Shown: positions 15,141 to 24,500 of the stretch, in pieces | How the letters are laid out: each line of letters starts with the position of its first letter | How positions within the stretch are numbered: position 1 is the first letter of the stretch | DNA from: [Mycobacterium] fortunisiensis | Lineage (GTDB): Bacteria; Actinomycetota; Actinomycetes; Mycobacteriales; Mycobacteriaceae | NCBI RefSeq assembly: GCF_019050325.1 | Contig: NZ_VOMB01000027.1 | Location: 1-64,000, forward strand | DNA: 64,000 nt | Reading direction: 5' to 3' | Notes under the pieces: generated by a model | Databases searched by the model: none | Seen by the model: only the letters and a program-made list of their open reading frames with translations | What the model was told of the DNA's origin: nothing | Position numbers and translations under genes: made by a program

Positions 15141-16343
15141 GTGGCGCGAGTGCAGCGGGTGATCTTTGCCGACCAGCCTGTCACCTACACGGTCGTTGGC
15201 GCCGATCATCTGCCGGTGGCCCCGGCTGCGGAGTATCTGAGGTTTCTGCGTGAGGGGGGCGCGTCCCCGCACACGGTGCGTGGCTACGCCGCGGGGTTGG
15301 CGCGGTGGTTCACGATGCTCGAGCACACCGGCCATCGCTGGGATGACTTCCCCACCACCCTGTTCGGGCAGTACTTGCAGTATCTGCGGACTGGGGATCT
15401 GCCCGGGACACCGCGCCTGGGTGCCCCCGAGACCAAGATGGTGACCAGTTCTTTGCAGCCGCGGGCGGCTGCGGTGTTGTCGATGTATCGCTATCACGCT
15501 GATGCCGGCACCACCGAGGTGCCTTATCGGCGTTTGGTCACTCAGCGGGGCAGCTGGCGGCGCCACAACCGCTACGTCGGGTTCCTCGACGGCGTCGGGC
15601 CCCACCGCGACGGCGAGCACCCGATCTACCCGGTGCGCACCCCGCGGCGATCGGCTACCCCTGTCTTGTCGCCTGCCCAGGTGGCCACGATCCTCGATGG
15701 CTGCTCGGTGCAGCGCGACGGGGACTGGACCGGCGGGGCCGCCGCGGTGCGCAACCGATTGTTTTTCGCAGTACTGGCCGAAACGGGAATGCGTCTGGGC
15801 GAGGCCTTATCACTGCGGCACAACGATTTTCATATCGGCGCCGGTGCGACCCCGTGGATCGACATTGTGGAGCGCCAAGATCATCCCCATGGTGCTCGGG
15901 TCAAGACCGGGCCGCGGCGGATCTATGTCGGTGATGACCTGGAGGCACTGTATTCAGAGTATGTGTGGCAGTTGGTCGCGATGAACGCCGACCAGGTGGT
16001 CGATGATCTGTCGAATCATTTCGTGTTCGTCAATCTGCAACGGGGACCGCGTTTTTCGCCGATGCGCCAGGAGAACATCTACGAGAAGGTGCGCGGGCTG
16101 CGCACAGCGCATCGGAGTCTGCCGCCGGATTGGTCACCGCACTGGCTGCGCCACACTCACGCCACCGCGTTGCTGCTGGCGGGGGTGCCTGAGCATGTGG
16201 TGATGCGGCGTCTGGGCCACGCCGATGTGCAGACCACTCTGTCCACCTACGGCTGGGTCACCCAGGACGCGGCGATGCGTTCACTGGCCGAGTGGAAAAA
16301 CTATGTCGCCGGATGGAAAGGACTTCACGATGGCCAGCAATGA
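15141..16343 (+). CDS. tnpA: Tn554-type tyrosine recombinase TnpA (element 2)
   Basis: This 400-aa recombinase begins at GTG 15141. The N-terminal core-binding domain (about 25-140) contains ASPHTVRGYAAGLARW. The catalytic residues are Arg218 in ETGMRLGEALSL, His334 and Arg337 in HWLRHTH, His360 in RLGHADVQTT, and probable nucleophile Tyr370 in STYGW. Its 3' end overlaps tnpB by 14 bp. It is only distantly similar to TnpA of element 1, so the two elements are separate lineages of the family, not copies of each other. Confidence 0.93.
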   Translation: MARVQRVIFADQPVTYTVVGADHLPVAPAAEYLRFLREGGASPHTVRGYAAGLARWFTMLEHTGHRWDDFPTTLFGQYLQYLRTGDLPGTPRLGAPETKMVTSSLQPRAAAVLSMYRYHADAGTTEVPYRRLVTQRGSWRRHNRYVGFLDGVGPHRDGEHPIYPVRTPRRSATPVLSPAQVATILDGCSVQRDGDWTGGAAAVRNRLFFAVLAETGMRLGEALSLRHNDFHIGAGATPWIDIVERQDHPHGARVKTGPRRIYVGDDLEALYSEYVWQLVAMNADQVVDDLSNHFVFVNLQRGPRFSPMRQENIYEKVRGLRTAHRSLPPDWSPHWLRHTHATALLLAGVPEHVVMRRLGHADVQTTLSTYGWVTQDAAMRSLAEWKNYVAGWKGLHDGQQ

Positions 16344-18561
16344 GGGCCGCCTGACCACACCGGTAGGCGACCTCGGTGCGGTGGCGTGGCAGGCGCAGTG
16401 GGCCCAGGTACCCGCCGAATGGCGCCGCCCGGCCTATCAGGTGCATCTGCCCCCGGCAGATCGGGTGTTCCTGTCCCGCAAGAACGATCTGCCGCCCGCT
16501 GCGACCGCTGGGGTGTACGACTTCACCCCGCAGGCCACACCGGCGCGGTTCGCCGACGAGATCGCCTGGTGGGTGTGGGTGTGCTACCACGAGGGGCTGC
16601 GCAAGATCGAGCATTCCCTGCTGCGCTGGGCCACCCAGGCCATCAGCGCCGCCGCGGCCGAGTACCGCAGTGCGCACGGCCGCCACCCGGTGAGCATCAC
16701 CGACCTGGCGGTCAACGACATGGTGCGCCACGCGGTCGTGGTGTTCGAGCGGCGCAATGCGCGGCTGCCCGCCGGCGGCACACGCCGCAATATTGTGGGC
16801 CTGATCGAGCATCTGCACCTGTTTGTGTCGGTGCGGGCCAGCGCCATCGACTGGTGGGCCTATGACACCTGGGATCTGCGGGCCGATCCACGGATCCCGC
16901 AACGCGAACACGAACCGTGCCACGAGAAGACGGTGCGCATCGGCGCGATCGAACCAGCGTGGCTGCGCGAAGGGGTGCGGTTTTGGCTGCGCACCTGCCT
17001 GGATGCGGAGTTGCTGCGCTGGTCATCGGCAGTCGATCGTGCCCGCGAGATGGCGCGCCATTTCGGTGAATTCGTGATCGCGCGTGGCTACACCGATCCC
17101 GTCTTATCCGATGACCCGGCGCAGCTACGCCTGATTTTCACTACCTACAACGAATACCTGCGCTCCCCAGCCGCGGCTGCCCGACCTGACAAGCCGTTGT
17201 CTGCCACGGCGATCGGCGACAGCCAATCTCAGATCCAGAGCTTCTACACGTTCATGCTCGACCATGCACCCGAGGCCGCGGCAGCCACCGGCGATGCGCG
17301 TTGGGAGAACCTGTCCGCGGCGCACACCCGGTTGTGGGGGCCGGCGTTTCGCACCCGCCGCGCCCACCGCACCCGGGAATTGACCTGGTACTCCACTGGA
17401 GAACTGCAGCAGATGCTGGCCTACCTCGACGTGCTCGCCGCCCAACGGGGCGCCCTGGTGTCGGTGACCCATCCCGATGGCACCGTGTCGCTGATCAAAG
17501 GCCTCGGCGACCCCCAGGCCGCCCGGATCTGGCTGCTGCAAGCACTGACTGGGCGGCGGGCCTCAGAAATCCTCATGCTCGATCACCACCCGCTCGAAGC
17601 GATCCCCGGCGCGGCGCGGCCCACCGCCACCGATGACCCCGATGTGTTCGTGGCCAAACTGCGCTACCAACAGACCAAAGTCGACGGGGTCATCCCCACC
17701 ATCCTGGTCGAGCAGGCCGTGGTCAACGTCATCGCCGAGCAACAGCGCTGGCTCGCCGACACCCACCCCAGCCTCACCCCGAAATACCTGTTCATCGCGG
17801 TCAAACAAAACCTGGCCGGGCGCCGGCCCCGCCCGTATGCAACGTATCGGGCCTCCCTGGACAAGCTCGATGCCATCCATGGTCTCAGCGATGCTGCGGG
17901 AAACCCGTTGCGGTTCACCCAAACGCATCGGCTGCGCCACACCCGGGCCACCGAACTGCTCAACGACGGCGTGCCGATCCACGTCGTCCAGCGCTACCTG
18001 GGCCACAAGAGCCCCGAGATGACCATGCGTTATGCCGCGACACTGGCCGCGACCGCCGAAGCGGAGTTCCTCAAACACAAGAAGATCGGCGCTCACGGCA
18101 CCGACATCGGAATCAGCCCGTCTGACATGTTGGACATGACCCAGCTCTCAGTGCGCACCGACCGGGTCTTGCCCAACGGGGTGTGCCTGCTGCCGCCACT
18201 GAAAACCTGCGACAAGGGCAACGCCTGTCTGTCGTGCGGGCATTTCGCCACCGACGCCACCCACCTCGACGAACTCGAAGATCAGCACGCCAAGACCACG
18301 GCGCTGGTCGAGATCAGACGTCAGCAGTACCGCCAGCGCACCGGCCGCGAACTCACCGATGACAACGTATGGGTCGCCCAACGCCTGCGCGAATTGCATT
18401 CCCTGCAAGCCATCCTGGACCGCCTGACCGCAGATCAACGCACCCATCAGGAGGCGATCGCCGGGGCCGGGACGGCCAACCGCATCCCGCTGCAACCTGT
18501 GGCCACCCGCGGTGCGCACGATTCAGCACTGCGCAAAGCCGATCCTCACACACCCGCATGA
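16330..18561 (+). CDS. tnpB: Tn554-type tyrosine recombinase TnpB (element 2)
   Basis: This 743-aa recombinase starts at ATG 16330 (MASNEGRLTT), inside the end of tnpA. Key motifs: LTGRRASEILML with the first catalytic Arg, HRLRHTRATELL with the second His/Arg, and YLGHKSPEMTMRYAAT with the last His and nucleophilic Tyr. A conserved Cys tail, CDKGNACLSCGHF, is probably metal-binding. Unlike the element 1 TnpB, it has no N-terminal Cys/His knuckles. The upstream frame to 16225 lies within tnpA and is not used. It is coupled to tnpC by a 4-bp overlap. Confidence 0.93.
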   Translation: MASNEGRLTTPVGDLGAVAWQAQWAQVPAEWRRPAYQVHLPPADRVFLSRKNDLPPAATAGVYDFTPQATPARFADEIAWWVWVCYHEGLRKIEHSLLRWATQAISAAAAEYRSAHGRHPVSITDLAVNDMVRHAVVVFERRNARLPAGGTRRNIVGLIEHLHLFVSVRASAIDWWAYDTWDLRADPRIPQREHEPCHEKTVRIGAIEPAWLREGVRFWLRTCLDAELLRWSSAVDRAREMARHFGEFVIARGYTDPVLSDDPAQLRLIFTTYNEYLRSPAAAARPDKPLSATAIGDSQSQIQSFYTFMLDHAPEAAAATGDARWENLSAAHTRLWGPAFRTRRAHRTRELTWYSTGELQQMLAYLDVLAAQRGALVSVTHPDGTVSLIKGLGDPQAARIWLLQALTGRRASEILMLDHHPLEAIPGAARPTATDDPDVFVAKLRYQQTKVDGVIPTILVEQAVVNVIAEQQRWLADTHPSLTPKYLFIAVKQNLAGRRPRPYATYRASLDKLDAIHGLSDAAGNPLRFTQTHRLRHTRATELLNDGVPIHVVQRYLGHKSPEMTMRYAATLAATAEAEFLKHKKIGAHGTDIGISPSDMLDMTQLSVRTDRVLPNGVCLLPPLKTCDKGNACLSCGHFATDATHLDELEDQHAKTTALVEIRRQQYRQRTGRELTDDNVWVAQRLRELHSLQAILDRLTADQRTHQEAIAGAGTANRIPLQPVATRGAHDSALRKADPHTPA

Positions 18562-18968
18562 CCGTCACCCCCGCCTCCCTCACCGCCCTTGAGGCCAGCG
18601 CCCGCAAACGCAGCGCCGACGTCGAGGCCCGTATCGATCGGGCCCTGAAGAAGATGCGCAAGCAGGGCCTCGACATCAACGTCAGCAGCCTGGCCCGCCA
18701 CGCCGGAGTGTCACGCAGCGTCATCCACCGCCGCCCCCAACTGCGAGAACAGATCCGCACCACCCAGCCGCTGGCCGCCGCCCCCGATCCACCGCCACCA
18801 CCGGCTACCGACACCGAGAGCAGCATCATCACCGCGCTACGGACCCGCCTGAAGGCACGAGACGCCCAGATCGCCGACCTGAAAGCCCAACTGCGCGAAC
18901 GCGACCACATCATCGCGACCCTGCACGGGCAACTGGCCGGCAAACCCCACCCGGACACCAACTCCTAG
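18558..18968 (+). CDS. tnpC: TnpC-like accessory protein (DUF6262-like)
   Basis: This 136-aa protein has an N-terminal helix-turn-helix-like part (INVSSLARHAGVSRSVIHRR, about 38-57), a Pro-rich linker and a C-terminal coiled coil (TRLKARDAQIADLKAQLRER). It overlaps the end of tnpB by 4 bp and ends in a CTAG shared with the stop of the convergent TetR gene. In Tn554 the corresponding protein supports transposition efficiency and orientation. It marks the end of the recombinase module and the start of the cargo. Confidence 0.85.
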   Translation: MTVTPASLTALEASARKRSADVEARIDRALKKMRKQGLDINVSSLARHAGVSRSVIHRRPQLREQIRTTQPLAAAPDPPPPPATDTESSIITALRTRLKARDAQIADLKAQLRERDHIIATLHGQLAGKPHPDTNS

Positions 18969-19624
18969 CTGGCTGGTTGTGCGGGTCGCTGCGTGGTTTG
19001 CGCGGTGATGAAGTCGTCGACGATGCGGGTGCAGTCGTGGTGGCCGATGGCGCGTAGGCCGGTCATTCTGGCGAAGACCAGGGGGCCGACCAGTTGGCAC
19101 AGTGCCAGTTCGATGTCGAGTTCGCCGAGTTGGTCGAAGGTTTCGGGGCTGTGCAGGATTTCGTCGAAAGGCCGCCGGTACTGCTCGATCACCCGGGTGC
19201 GCAGCATGCTGGCGGTGGCGTGTTGGCCGGTATCGCTGTCGCTGTCGTGCGTTTCGGTGGGGCCCAACGCGGCCCAGGCCAAGGTGGTGACGTGCAGCGG
19301 CGCTTCGGCGAACAGGTCGGCTTGGCGCGAGAGCAGTTCGATGAGCCGCTCACGCAGGGTGCCGCTGGTCGGGGCGGGCGGGATGACTTGGGGCAGAAGG
19401 CGTTCGAAGGTGGCCGCGAGCAGTTGTGAGGAACTGTTGAAGTGGCGGTAGAGGGTGGTGCGGGCGACCTTGGAGGCTTTAGTGACCGCGTCGATGGTGA
19501 CGGCTTCGATCCCACCGGTTTTGAGCAGGTTGGCCGCGGCGTCGAGCAGTCGGGTGCGCGATCGGGTGCGGCGCGGGTCGACGTCGTCCTCGTCGTCGGG
19601 TGCCGCCGCGGGTTCTGTCCCCAC
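18965..19624 (-). CDS. TetR-family regulator 1 of the efflux cargo
   Basis: This 219-aa regulator has an acidic N-terminal tail, then the TetR DNA-binding domain (about 20-65: TRLLDAAANLLKTGGIEAVT, the recognition region SKVARTTLYRHF) and a ligand-binding helical domain. The start is GTG at 19624, with AGGAGG close upstream; the long open frame to 19933 lacks any such site and is unlike the family. It is transcribed away from the thioesterase-TetR2 pair, and the intervening region carries a motif also found before the DUF6188-MmpL genes. It probably represses this cassette; the ligand is unknown. Confidence 0.88.
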   Translation of the reverse strand: MGTEPAAAPDDEDDVDPRRTRSRTRLLDAAANLLKTGGIEAVTIDAVTKASKVARTTLYRHFNSSSQLLAATFERLLPQVIPPAPTSGTLRERLIELLSRQADLFAEAPLHVTTLAWAALGPTETHDSDSDTGQHATASMLRTRVIEQYRRPFDEILHSPETFDQLGELDIELALCQLVGPLVFARMTGLRAIGHHDCTRIVDDFITAQTTQRPAQPAS

Positions 19625-19673
19625 CTGACCTCCTGGTGTTCCGATCGCCGGTGCGTTGCCCCCGCTCTCCCGG

Positions 19674-19699
19674 TTATGGTACCGATAGTAGCGCAGCGA
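19674..19699 (-). promoter_or_regulatory. Bipartite motif upstream of tetR1 (copy A)
   Basis: On the minus strand TCGCTGCGCTACT, 4 variable bases and GTACCATAA occur in front of tetR1. The identical 13+9 bp arrangement recurs at 20915-20940 on the plus strand before the DUF6188 gene. TACCAT could serve as a -10 element, so this is probably a shared promoter/operator module. Confidence 0.6.
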
Positions 19700-19767
19700 A
19701 ACTGCTAGTACCGGCGGTCCCGGGTCGGGACGCGGTGGCGGGGCTGCCCGGGTGTGAGGAGGCCGTG

Positions 19768-20280
19768 ATGGGTGCTGATCAGCCGCAGCGGTTGCCGTCA
19801 CACACGCCGACCTGCATGGGCTGCGGGCCGGACAATCCGCACGGTTTGCAGCTGGAGGTGTTTCGGTGCGGCGATGAGGTGTTCGCTGATCTGGTGTTCG
19901 ATGAGCGTCATATCGGTGCGCCGGGGCTCGCACACGGTGGCGCGATCGCCGCGGCCTGTGATGACGTGCTGGGGTTTTCGTTGTGGATCGCGGCCACCCC
20001 GGCGGTGACGCGCCGTTTGACGGTGGACTATCTGCAGCCGGTGCCGTTGGGATGTACGCATCGGCTGACCGCGCGGATCGCCACCCGCGAGGGCCGGGCG
20101 TTGCATGTGGACGGGGTGGGGGTCGGCGTGGACGGTGTCACCCGGTTCACCGCCTCGGCGGTGTTCATCACGGTGGATGCGGCCCATTTCGCCGCCCACG
20201 GTGACATCAGCGGTTTCGGGGAGTTGTTCGCCGAGCTGGCCCGCTACGGTGGCGCCGGCCCCGACGCGGGGTCGCGGTGA
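19768..20280 (+). CDS. PaaI-type hotdog-fold thioesterase
   Basis: This 170-aa protein fits the 4HBT/PaaI acyl-CoA thioesterase group. An N-terminal CMGCGPDNPHGL motif is followed by the catalytic-loop region GAPGLAHGGAIAAACDDVLG (His-Gly-Gly on the central helix) and a beta strand with RRLTVDYLQPVPLG. ATG 19768 follows AGGAGG by 5 nt; upstream sequence is the tetR1 control region. The stop overlaps the GTG of tetR2 by 4 bp. A thioesterase with an MmpL exporter suggests that the cargo handles acyl or lipid-like molecules; that is inference. Confidence 0.82.
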   Translation: MGADQPQRLPSHTPTCMGCGPDNPHGLQLEVFRCGDEVFADLVFDERHIGAPGLAHGGAIAAACDDVLGFSLWIAATPAVTRRLTVDYLQPVPLGCTHRLTARIATREGRALHVDGVGVGVDGVTRFTASAVFITVDAAHFAAHGDISGFGELFAELARYGGAGPDAGSR

Positions 20281-20900
20281 GCGCGCCCACCGCCGCACCC
20301 CGGGACCGGGTGCGGCGCCCGCGCCGGCCGGCGGCCTCGGTGTGGGCGCGTCGCGAGGCGATCCTGGATGCCGCGTGGACGGTGGCCTCAGCACACGGTT
20401 TTGACGGTGTGCAGATGCGTGCGGTGGCCGCGCAGGCCGGCATTGCCGCCAGCTCGCTGTATCGGCATTTCCGATCCAAAAGCCATCTGCTGGTGACGGT
20501 GCTGGCCCGCGAATTCGAACGTCTCGACACCGAATTCGTCTGGAGTACCGGTGAACTGGCGCCGCAGGCCCGGCTGGGGCGGTTGACCACCCACCTGCAC
20601 ACAGCCTGGCAGGCCAACCCGCACCTGACCGAGGCGATGGTGCGTGCGTTCGTCGTGGCCGACACCGAGGCCACCAGCGCGATCGAGCACGCTGTCGCGG
20701 TGATCGAGGACATGCTGGCCCGCGCCCTGGGCGGGCCCACACCCAGCGCACATGACCGGGACGTGGCCAGCCTGATCGCCGACGTGTGGCTGGCCAACCT
20801 GATCGCCGTCATCGGCGGCCGGATCGATGCGGACCTGGCCCGCGAACGCATCGACCGCACAACCCGACAGCTGGTGCACGGCACCCACACCACCACTTAG
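20277..20900 (+). CDS. TetR-family regulator 2 of the efflux cargo
   Basis: This 207-aa regulator resembles the KstR group. The N-terminus is Arg/Pro-rich; the helix-turn-helix spans about residues 25-70 (REAILDAAWTVASAHGFDG, then AAQAGIAASSLYRHFRSK); the rest is an all-helical ligand domain (ADVWLANLIAVIGGRID). GTG 20277 overlaps the thioesterase stop, so both form one unit. A 21-bp near-perfect palindrome starts at its stop codon and precedes the DUF6188-MmpL genes; it is a likely binding site for this protein or for TetR1. Confidence 0.88.
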   Translation: MSAPTAAPRDRVRRPRRPAASVWARREAILDAAWTVASAHGFDGVQMRAVAAQAGIAASSLYRHFRSKSHLLVTVLAREFERLDTEFVWSTGELAPQARLGRLTTHLHTAWQANPHLTEAMVRAFVVADTEATSAIEHAVAVIEDMLARALGGPTPSAHDRDVASLIADVWLANLIAVIGGRIDADLARERIDRTTRQLVHGTHTTT

Positions 20901-20940
20901 CGATACTAGTAGTATCGCTGCGCTACTCCCAGTACCATAA
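20899..20940 (+). promoter_or_regulatory. Operator palindrome and bipartite motif (copy B) before DUF6188-mmpL
   Basis: AGCGATACTA-G-TAGTATCGCT (20899-20919) is a dyad with perfect 10-bp arms around one base. It overlaps TCGCTGCGCTACT (20915-20927), which is followed after 4 bp by GTACCATAA (20932-20940), the motif also present upstream of tetR1. The size and symmetry fit a TetR operator overlapping a promoter. Confidence 0.7.
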
Positions 20941-20973
20941 AGCGACACAACGACGTGTCGAAGGGAGCCGGGC

Positions 20974-21399
20974 ATGCATACCCCCTGGATCGAGCGGTGC
21001 ACCGTTCAGCGTGTCTCGTTGCGCGACGGATTGGTGCTCGACCTCGACGATTACAACGAATTGGTGATCGCCACCCCGATCCGGCTGACCCTGCCGCCGA
21101 TCGGATCGTCTTATCCCGAAGAGCAGGTCCTCATCGACCCGGGCAACGTCTCGGTCCAGCAGCGTCCGTTGCTGGACCTGGCCGGCGCGGTGTGCACGGG
21201 GGCGTGGTGCGACGAGGGCGGCGGGTTGCACCTGGGTTTTTCCCGCGGGCATCGCATCGATGTCGCCCCCCAGGAGGCCGCGACCTCCTGGGAGCTCTAC
21301 GGCAAACGCCACGGCTACATGGCATGCCTGCCCCGCGGGCGGGTGCGGGTGGTGCGCCACGACCTGCCCGACGACGAATCTGAGGACACCGCAAGTTAA
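20974..21399 (+). CDS. DUF6188-like small protein
   Basis: This 141-aa acidic protein has no signal or membrane helix. Visible features are a beta-rich core (DGLVLDLDDYNELVIATPI, then GGGLHLGFSRGHRIDV) and a late block, ATSWELYGKRHGYMACLPRG, which resembles the tryptophan/glycine block of actinobacterial DUF6188 proteins. An ATG at 20974 follows a GGGAG stretch. It is the first gene behind the palindromic operator and lies 125 bp upstream of mmpL. Function unknown; family assignment is moderate. Confidence 0.65.
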   Translation: MHTPWIERCTVQRVSLRDGLVLDLDDYNELVIATPIRLTLPPIGSSYPEEQVLIDPGNVSVQQRPLLDLAGAVCTGAWCDEGGGLHLGFSRGHRIDVAPQEAATSWELYGKRHGYMACLPRGRVRVVRHDLPDDESEDTAS

Positions 21400-21471
21400 T
21401 TCACCCCCCACCGCGCCCAGCCGCAACCATGGCCCGAAAGGTCGGCGCGGCCCTTCCGATCCTCGTGTGGG

Positions 21472-21500
21472 ACTATTAGTATCGTAGCGATACCGATAGT
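21472..21500 (+). promoter_or_regulatory. Imperfect dyad upstream of mmpL
   Basis: Thirteen-base arms, ACTATTAGTATCG and CGATACCGATAGT, match at 11 of 13 positions around TAG. The GCGATAC core is the same as in the operator at 20899. It lies 24 bp before the mmpL start, so binding here would block transcription or ribosome access. Confidence 0.6.
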
Positions 21501-21523
21501 TTCGTTTCTTGGGAGGCGTGGGG

Positions 21524-24500
21524 ATGGGCGATCGAACCGGAGATGCTGGGCCTTCCCGTGGCCGGCGCGGCGTCGATCTGTCCGGATCTTCGGAATACAG
21601 CGCCCGGTTGGGTCGGCTCGCGGCGTTCACGGTGGGCCACAAGGCATTGGTGATCGGTGGATGGATCGCGGCCGCGGTGGTGCTGGCGCTGCTGTTCCCG
21701 CAGCTGGAGACGGTGGTGCGCCAACAGTCGGTCGATCTGATCCCGCGTGATGTGCCCTCGTTTCAGACCGTGGACCGCATGAGTGAGGCGTTCGGTGAGC
21801 AGGGCTCCAAGACGATGCTGTTCGTCGCGATGCAAGACCCGGCCGGTCTGACCCCCGATAATCAGCTGCGCTATCAGGATCTGGTGGGGCGGTTGCGCGC
21901 CGATCACGACCATGTCCTGCTGGTCCAGGATCTGCTGGCCGACCCGGTCACCAGAACCCAGGCGGTCAGCGGTGACGGCAAGGCCTGGTATCTGCCGGTC
22001 GGGGTGGCCGGCACGCTCGGTGATCCCACCGCGGCCGAATCCGTGCAAGCCGTGCGCGATCTCACCGACACGGCATTCGCCAACACGTCCACCACGGCCT
22101 ATGTGACAGGGCCACCGGCCACGTTCGCCGATCAGATCGCCTCAGCCGAGCACGACCTGGTGTTCATTTCGATCGCCACCGCCGGGCTGATCGCGCTGAT
22201 CCTGCTGATCGTGTACCGGTCGGTGTTCACCGCGCTGCTGCCGCTGCTGGTGATCGGGATCAGCCTGGCCGTCGGGCGTGGGGTGCTCTCTGCCCTGGGG
22301 GAAATCGGCATGCCGGTCTCGCAGTTCACCGTGGCGTTCATGACCGCGATCCTGCTCGGCGCCGGCACCGACTACACCGTGTTTCTGATCAGCCGCTACC
22401 ACGAACAACGCCGCGCCCAGGTGCCCGCCGAGCAGGCGGTCATCGCGGCCACCGCCAGCATCGGCCGAGTCATCCTGGCCTCGGCGGGCACCGTGGCCCT
22501 GGCCTTTCTGGCCATGGTGTTCGCCACCTTGAGTGTGTTCGCCGGCCTCGGTCCGGCCTGCGCGGTCGCCGTGGCAGTCGGATTCGCCGCCACCGTGACC
22601 CTGCTGCCGCCGGTGCTGGCGCTGGCGGCCACCCGCGGCATCGGCGAACCCAAACCCGACCGCACCCGCCGCTACTGGAACAGCGTGGCCGTGGCCGTGG
22701 TGCGTCGCCCGGTGCCGCTGCTGGTCATCAGCCTGACCATCCTGGTGGCACTGTCAGCGGCCGCGGCGACCATGACCATCAGCTACGACGACCGCCAAGG
22801 ACAACCCCCCACCACCGCCAGCAACCAGGGCTATCAGCTGCTGGACCGCCATTTCCCCAAAGACGTCGTCATCACCGAATTCCTCGTCGTGGAAAACCCG
22901 ACCGACATGCGCACCGGCAAAGGCCTGGCCGACCTCGACGAGATGGCCTCACGCATCGCCCAAATCCCGGCCGTGACACGTGTTTCCGGGATCACCCGAC
23001 CGGCCGGGCAACGCCTCGACCAAGCCCAACTGTCCTGGCAGAACGGACAAATCGGCGACAAGATGGCCGACTCGGTCGCCCAGGGCAACGACCGGCGCAC
23101 CGACCTGGACAAGCTCACCCACGGCGCCGACCAACTCGCCGACGGCCTGGCCCAACTCGACACCACCGTGCGCACCGCGCTCACCCCCCTGGGCGGTGTA
23201 CTCACCCAAGCCGGCGCCGCCGGTGAGAACATGCAGCGCTTCGGCCCGCTGCTGCAACAACTCTCAGCCACCGCACCCGAGGTCGACACCGCCATCCAAG
23301 CCGGCCCCGGCATCCGACCCCTGGCCGAACGCGCCCAGACCGCCATCGCCGCCCTCGACCCGCTCGTCACCGCACTCAACACCTCACCGTGGTGTATCAC
23401 CACCCCGCAATGCACCCAGATCCGCGACCAGGTCAGTATCCTGACCACCCTGCGCGACAACGGATTCTTCACCCAACTCGCCACCCTGGGCGACCAGTAC
23501 AACCCGGCCACCAACGCCACCGTCACCGGCACCCTCACCGAAGTGCAACACACCGTGGCCACCATGAACAACGCCTTCAAAACCCTCGGCAACCCCGAAA
23601 ACCTGACCGCCAACATCGGCCGACTCCAACACGGCATCAGCCAACTGGCCTCCGGCGCACGCGCCCTGGCCACCGGCGTGCACACCCTGGCCGACAGCAA
23701 CATCCAAATGCTGTCCGGGATGAGTCAAATCGCGGCCCAACTGCAAAACTCCGCCCGCGCCACCGCCGGATCCGATGCCGCCACCGGCTTCTACCTGCCC
23801 CCCGAAGCCTTCGACAACCGCCAATTCGCCGACGTCGCCAAACACTTCCTCTCACCCGACGGCAAAACCGCCCGCTTCGCCATCGACACCAACACCGACC
23901 CCTACAGCGGCGAGGCGATGAACCTGGCCCGCCAGATCACCGACGTCGCCAACACCGCACGCCCCAACACCTCCCTGGACCACGCCACCGTCTCGGTCGC
24001 CGGATTCCCCGCCGTCAACTCCGACATCCAACGCCTGCTCTCATCCGACTTCACCCAACTGGCCATCGCCACCCTGGTCATTGTCGGACTCATCCTCATC
24101 GCCCTGCTACGCGCCCTGATCGCCCCGCTATATCTGCTGGGCACCGTCGTGCTGAACTACCTGGCCTCACTCGGTATCGGAGTCATCGTCTTCCAATGGA
24201 TCCTCGGCCACCAAATCGCTTGGCCCGTACCACTACTAGCGTTCATCATCCTCGTCGCCGTCGGCGCCGACTACAACATGCTGCTCGTATCCCGACTCCG
24301 CGAAGAATCCACCCACAACATCCGCGTCGGCGTGCTGCGCACCGTAGCCACCACCGGCTCAGTCATCACCTCCGCCGGCCTCATCTTCGCAGCCAGCATG
24401 TTCGGCCTGATGATCGGATCGGTAGCCATCATGATCCAAACCGGACTCATCATCGGCTGCGGACTACTGCTGGACACCTTCCTCGTACGCACCCTCACCG

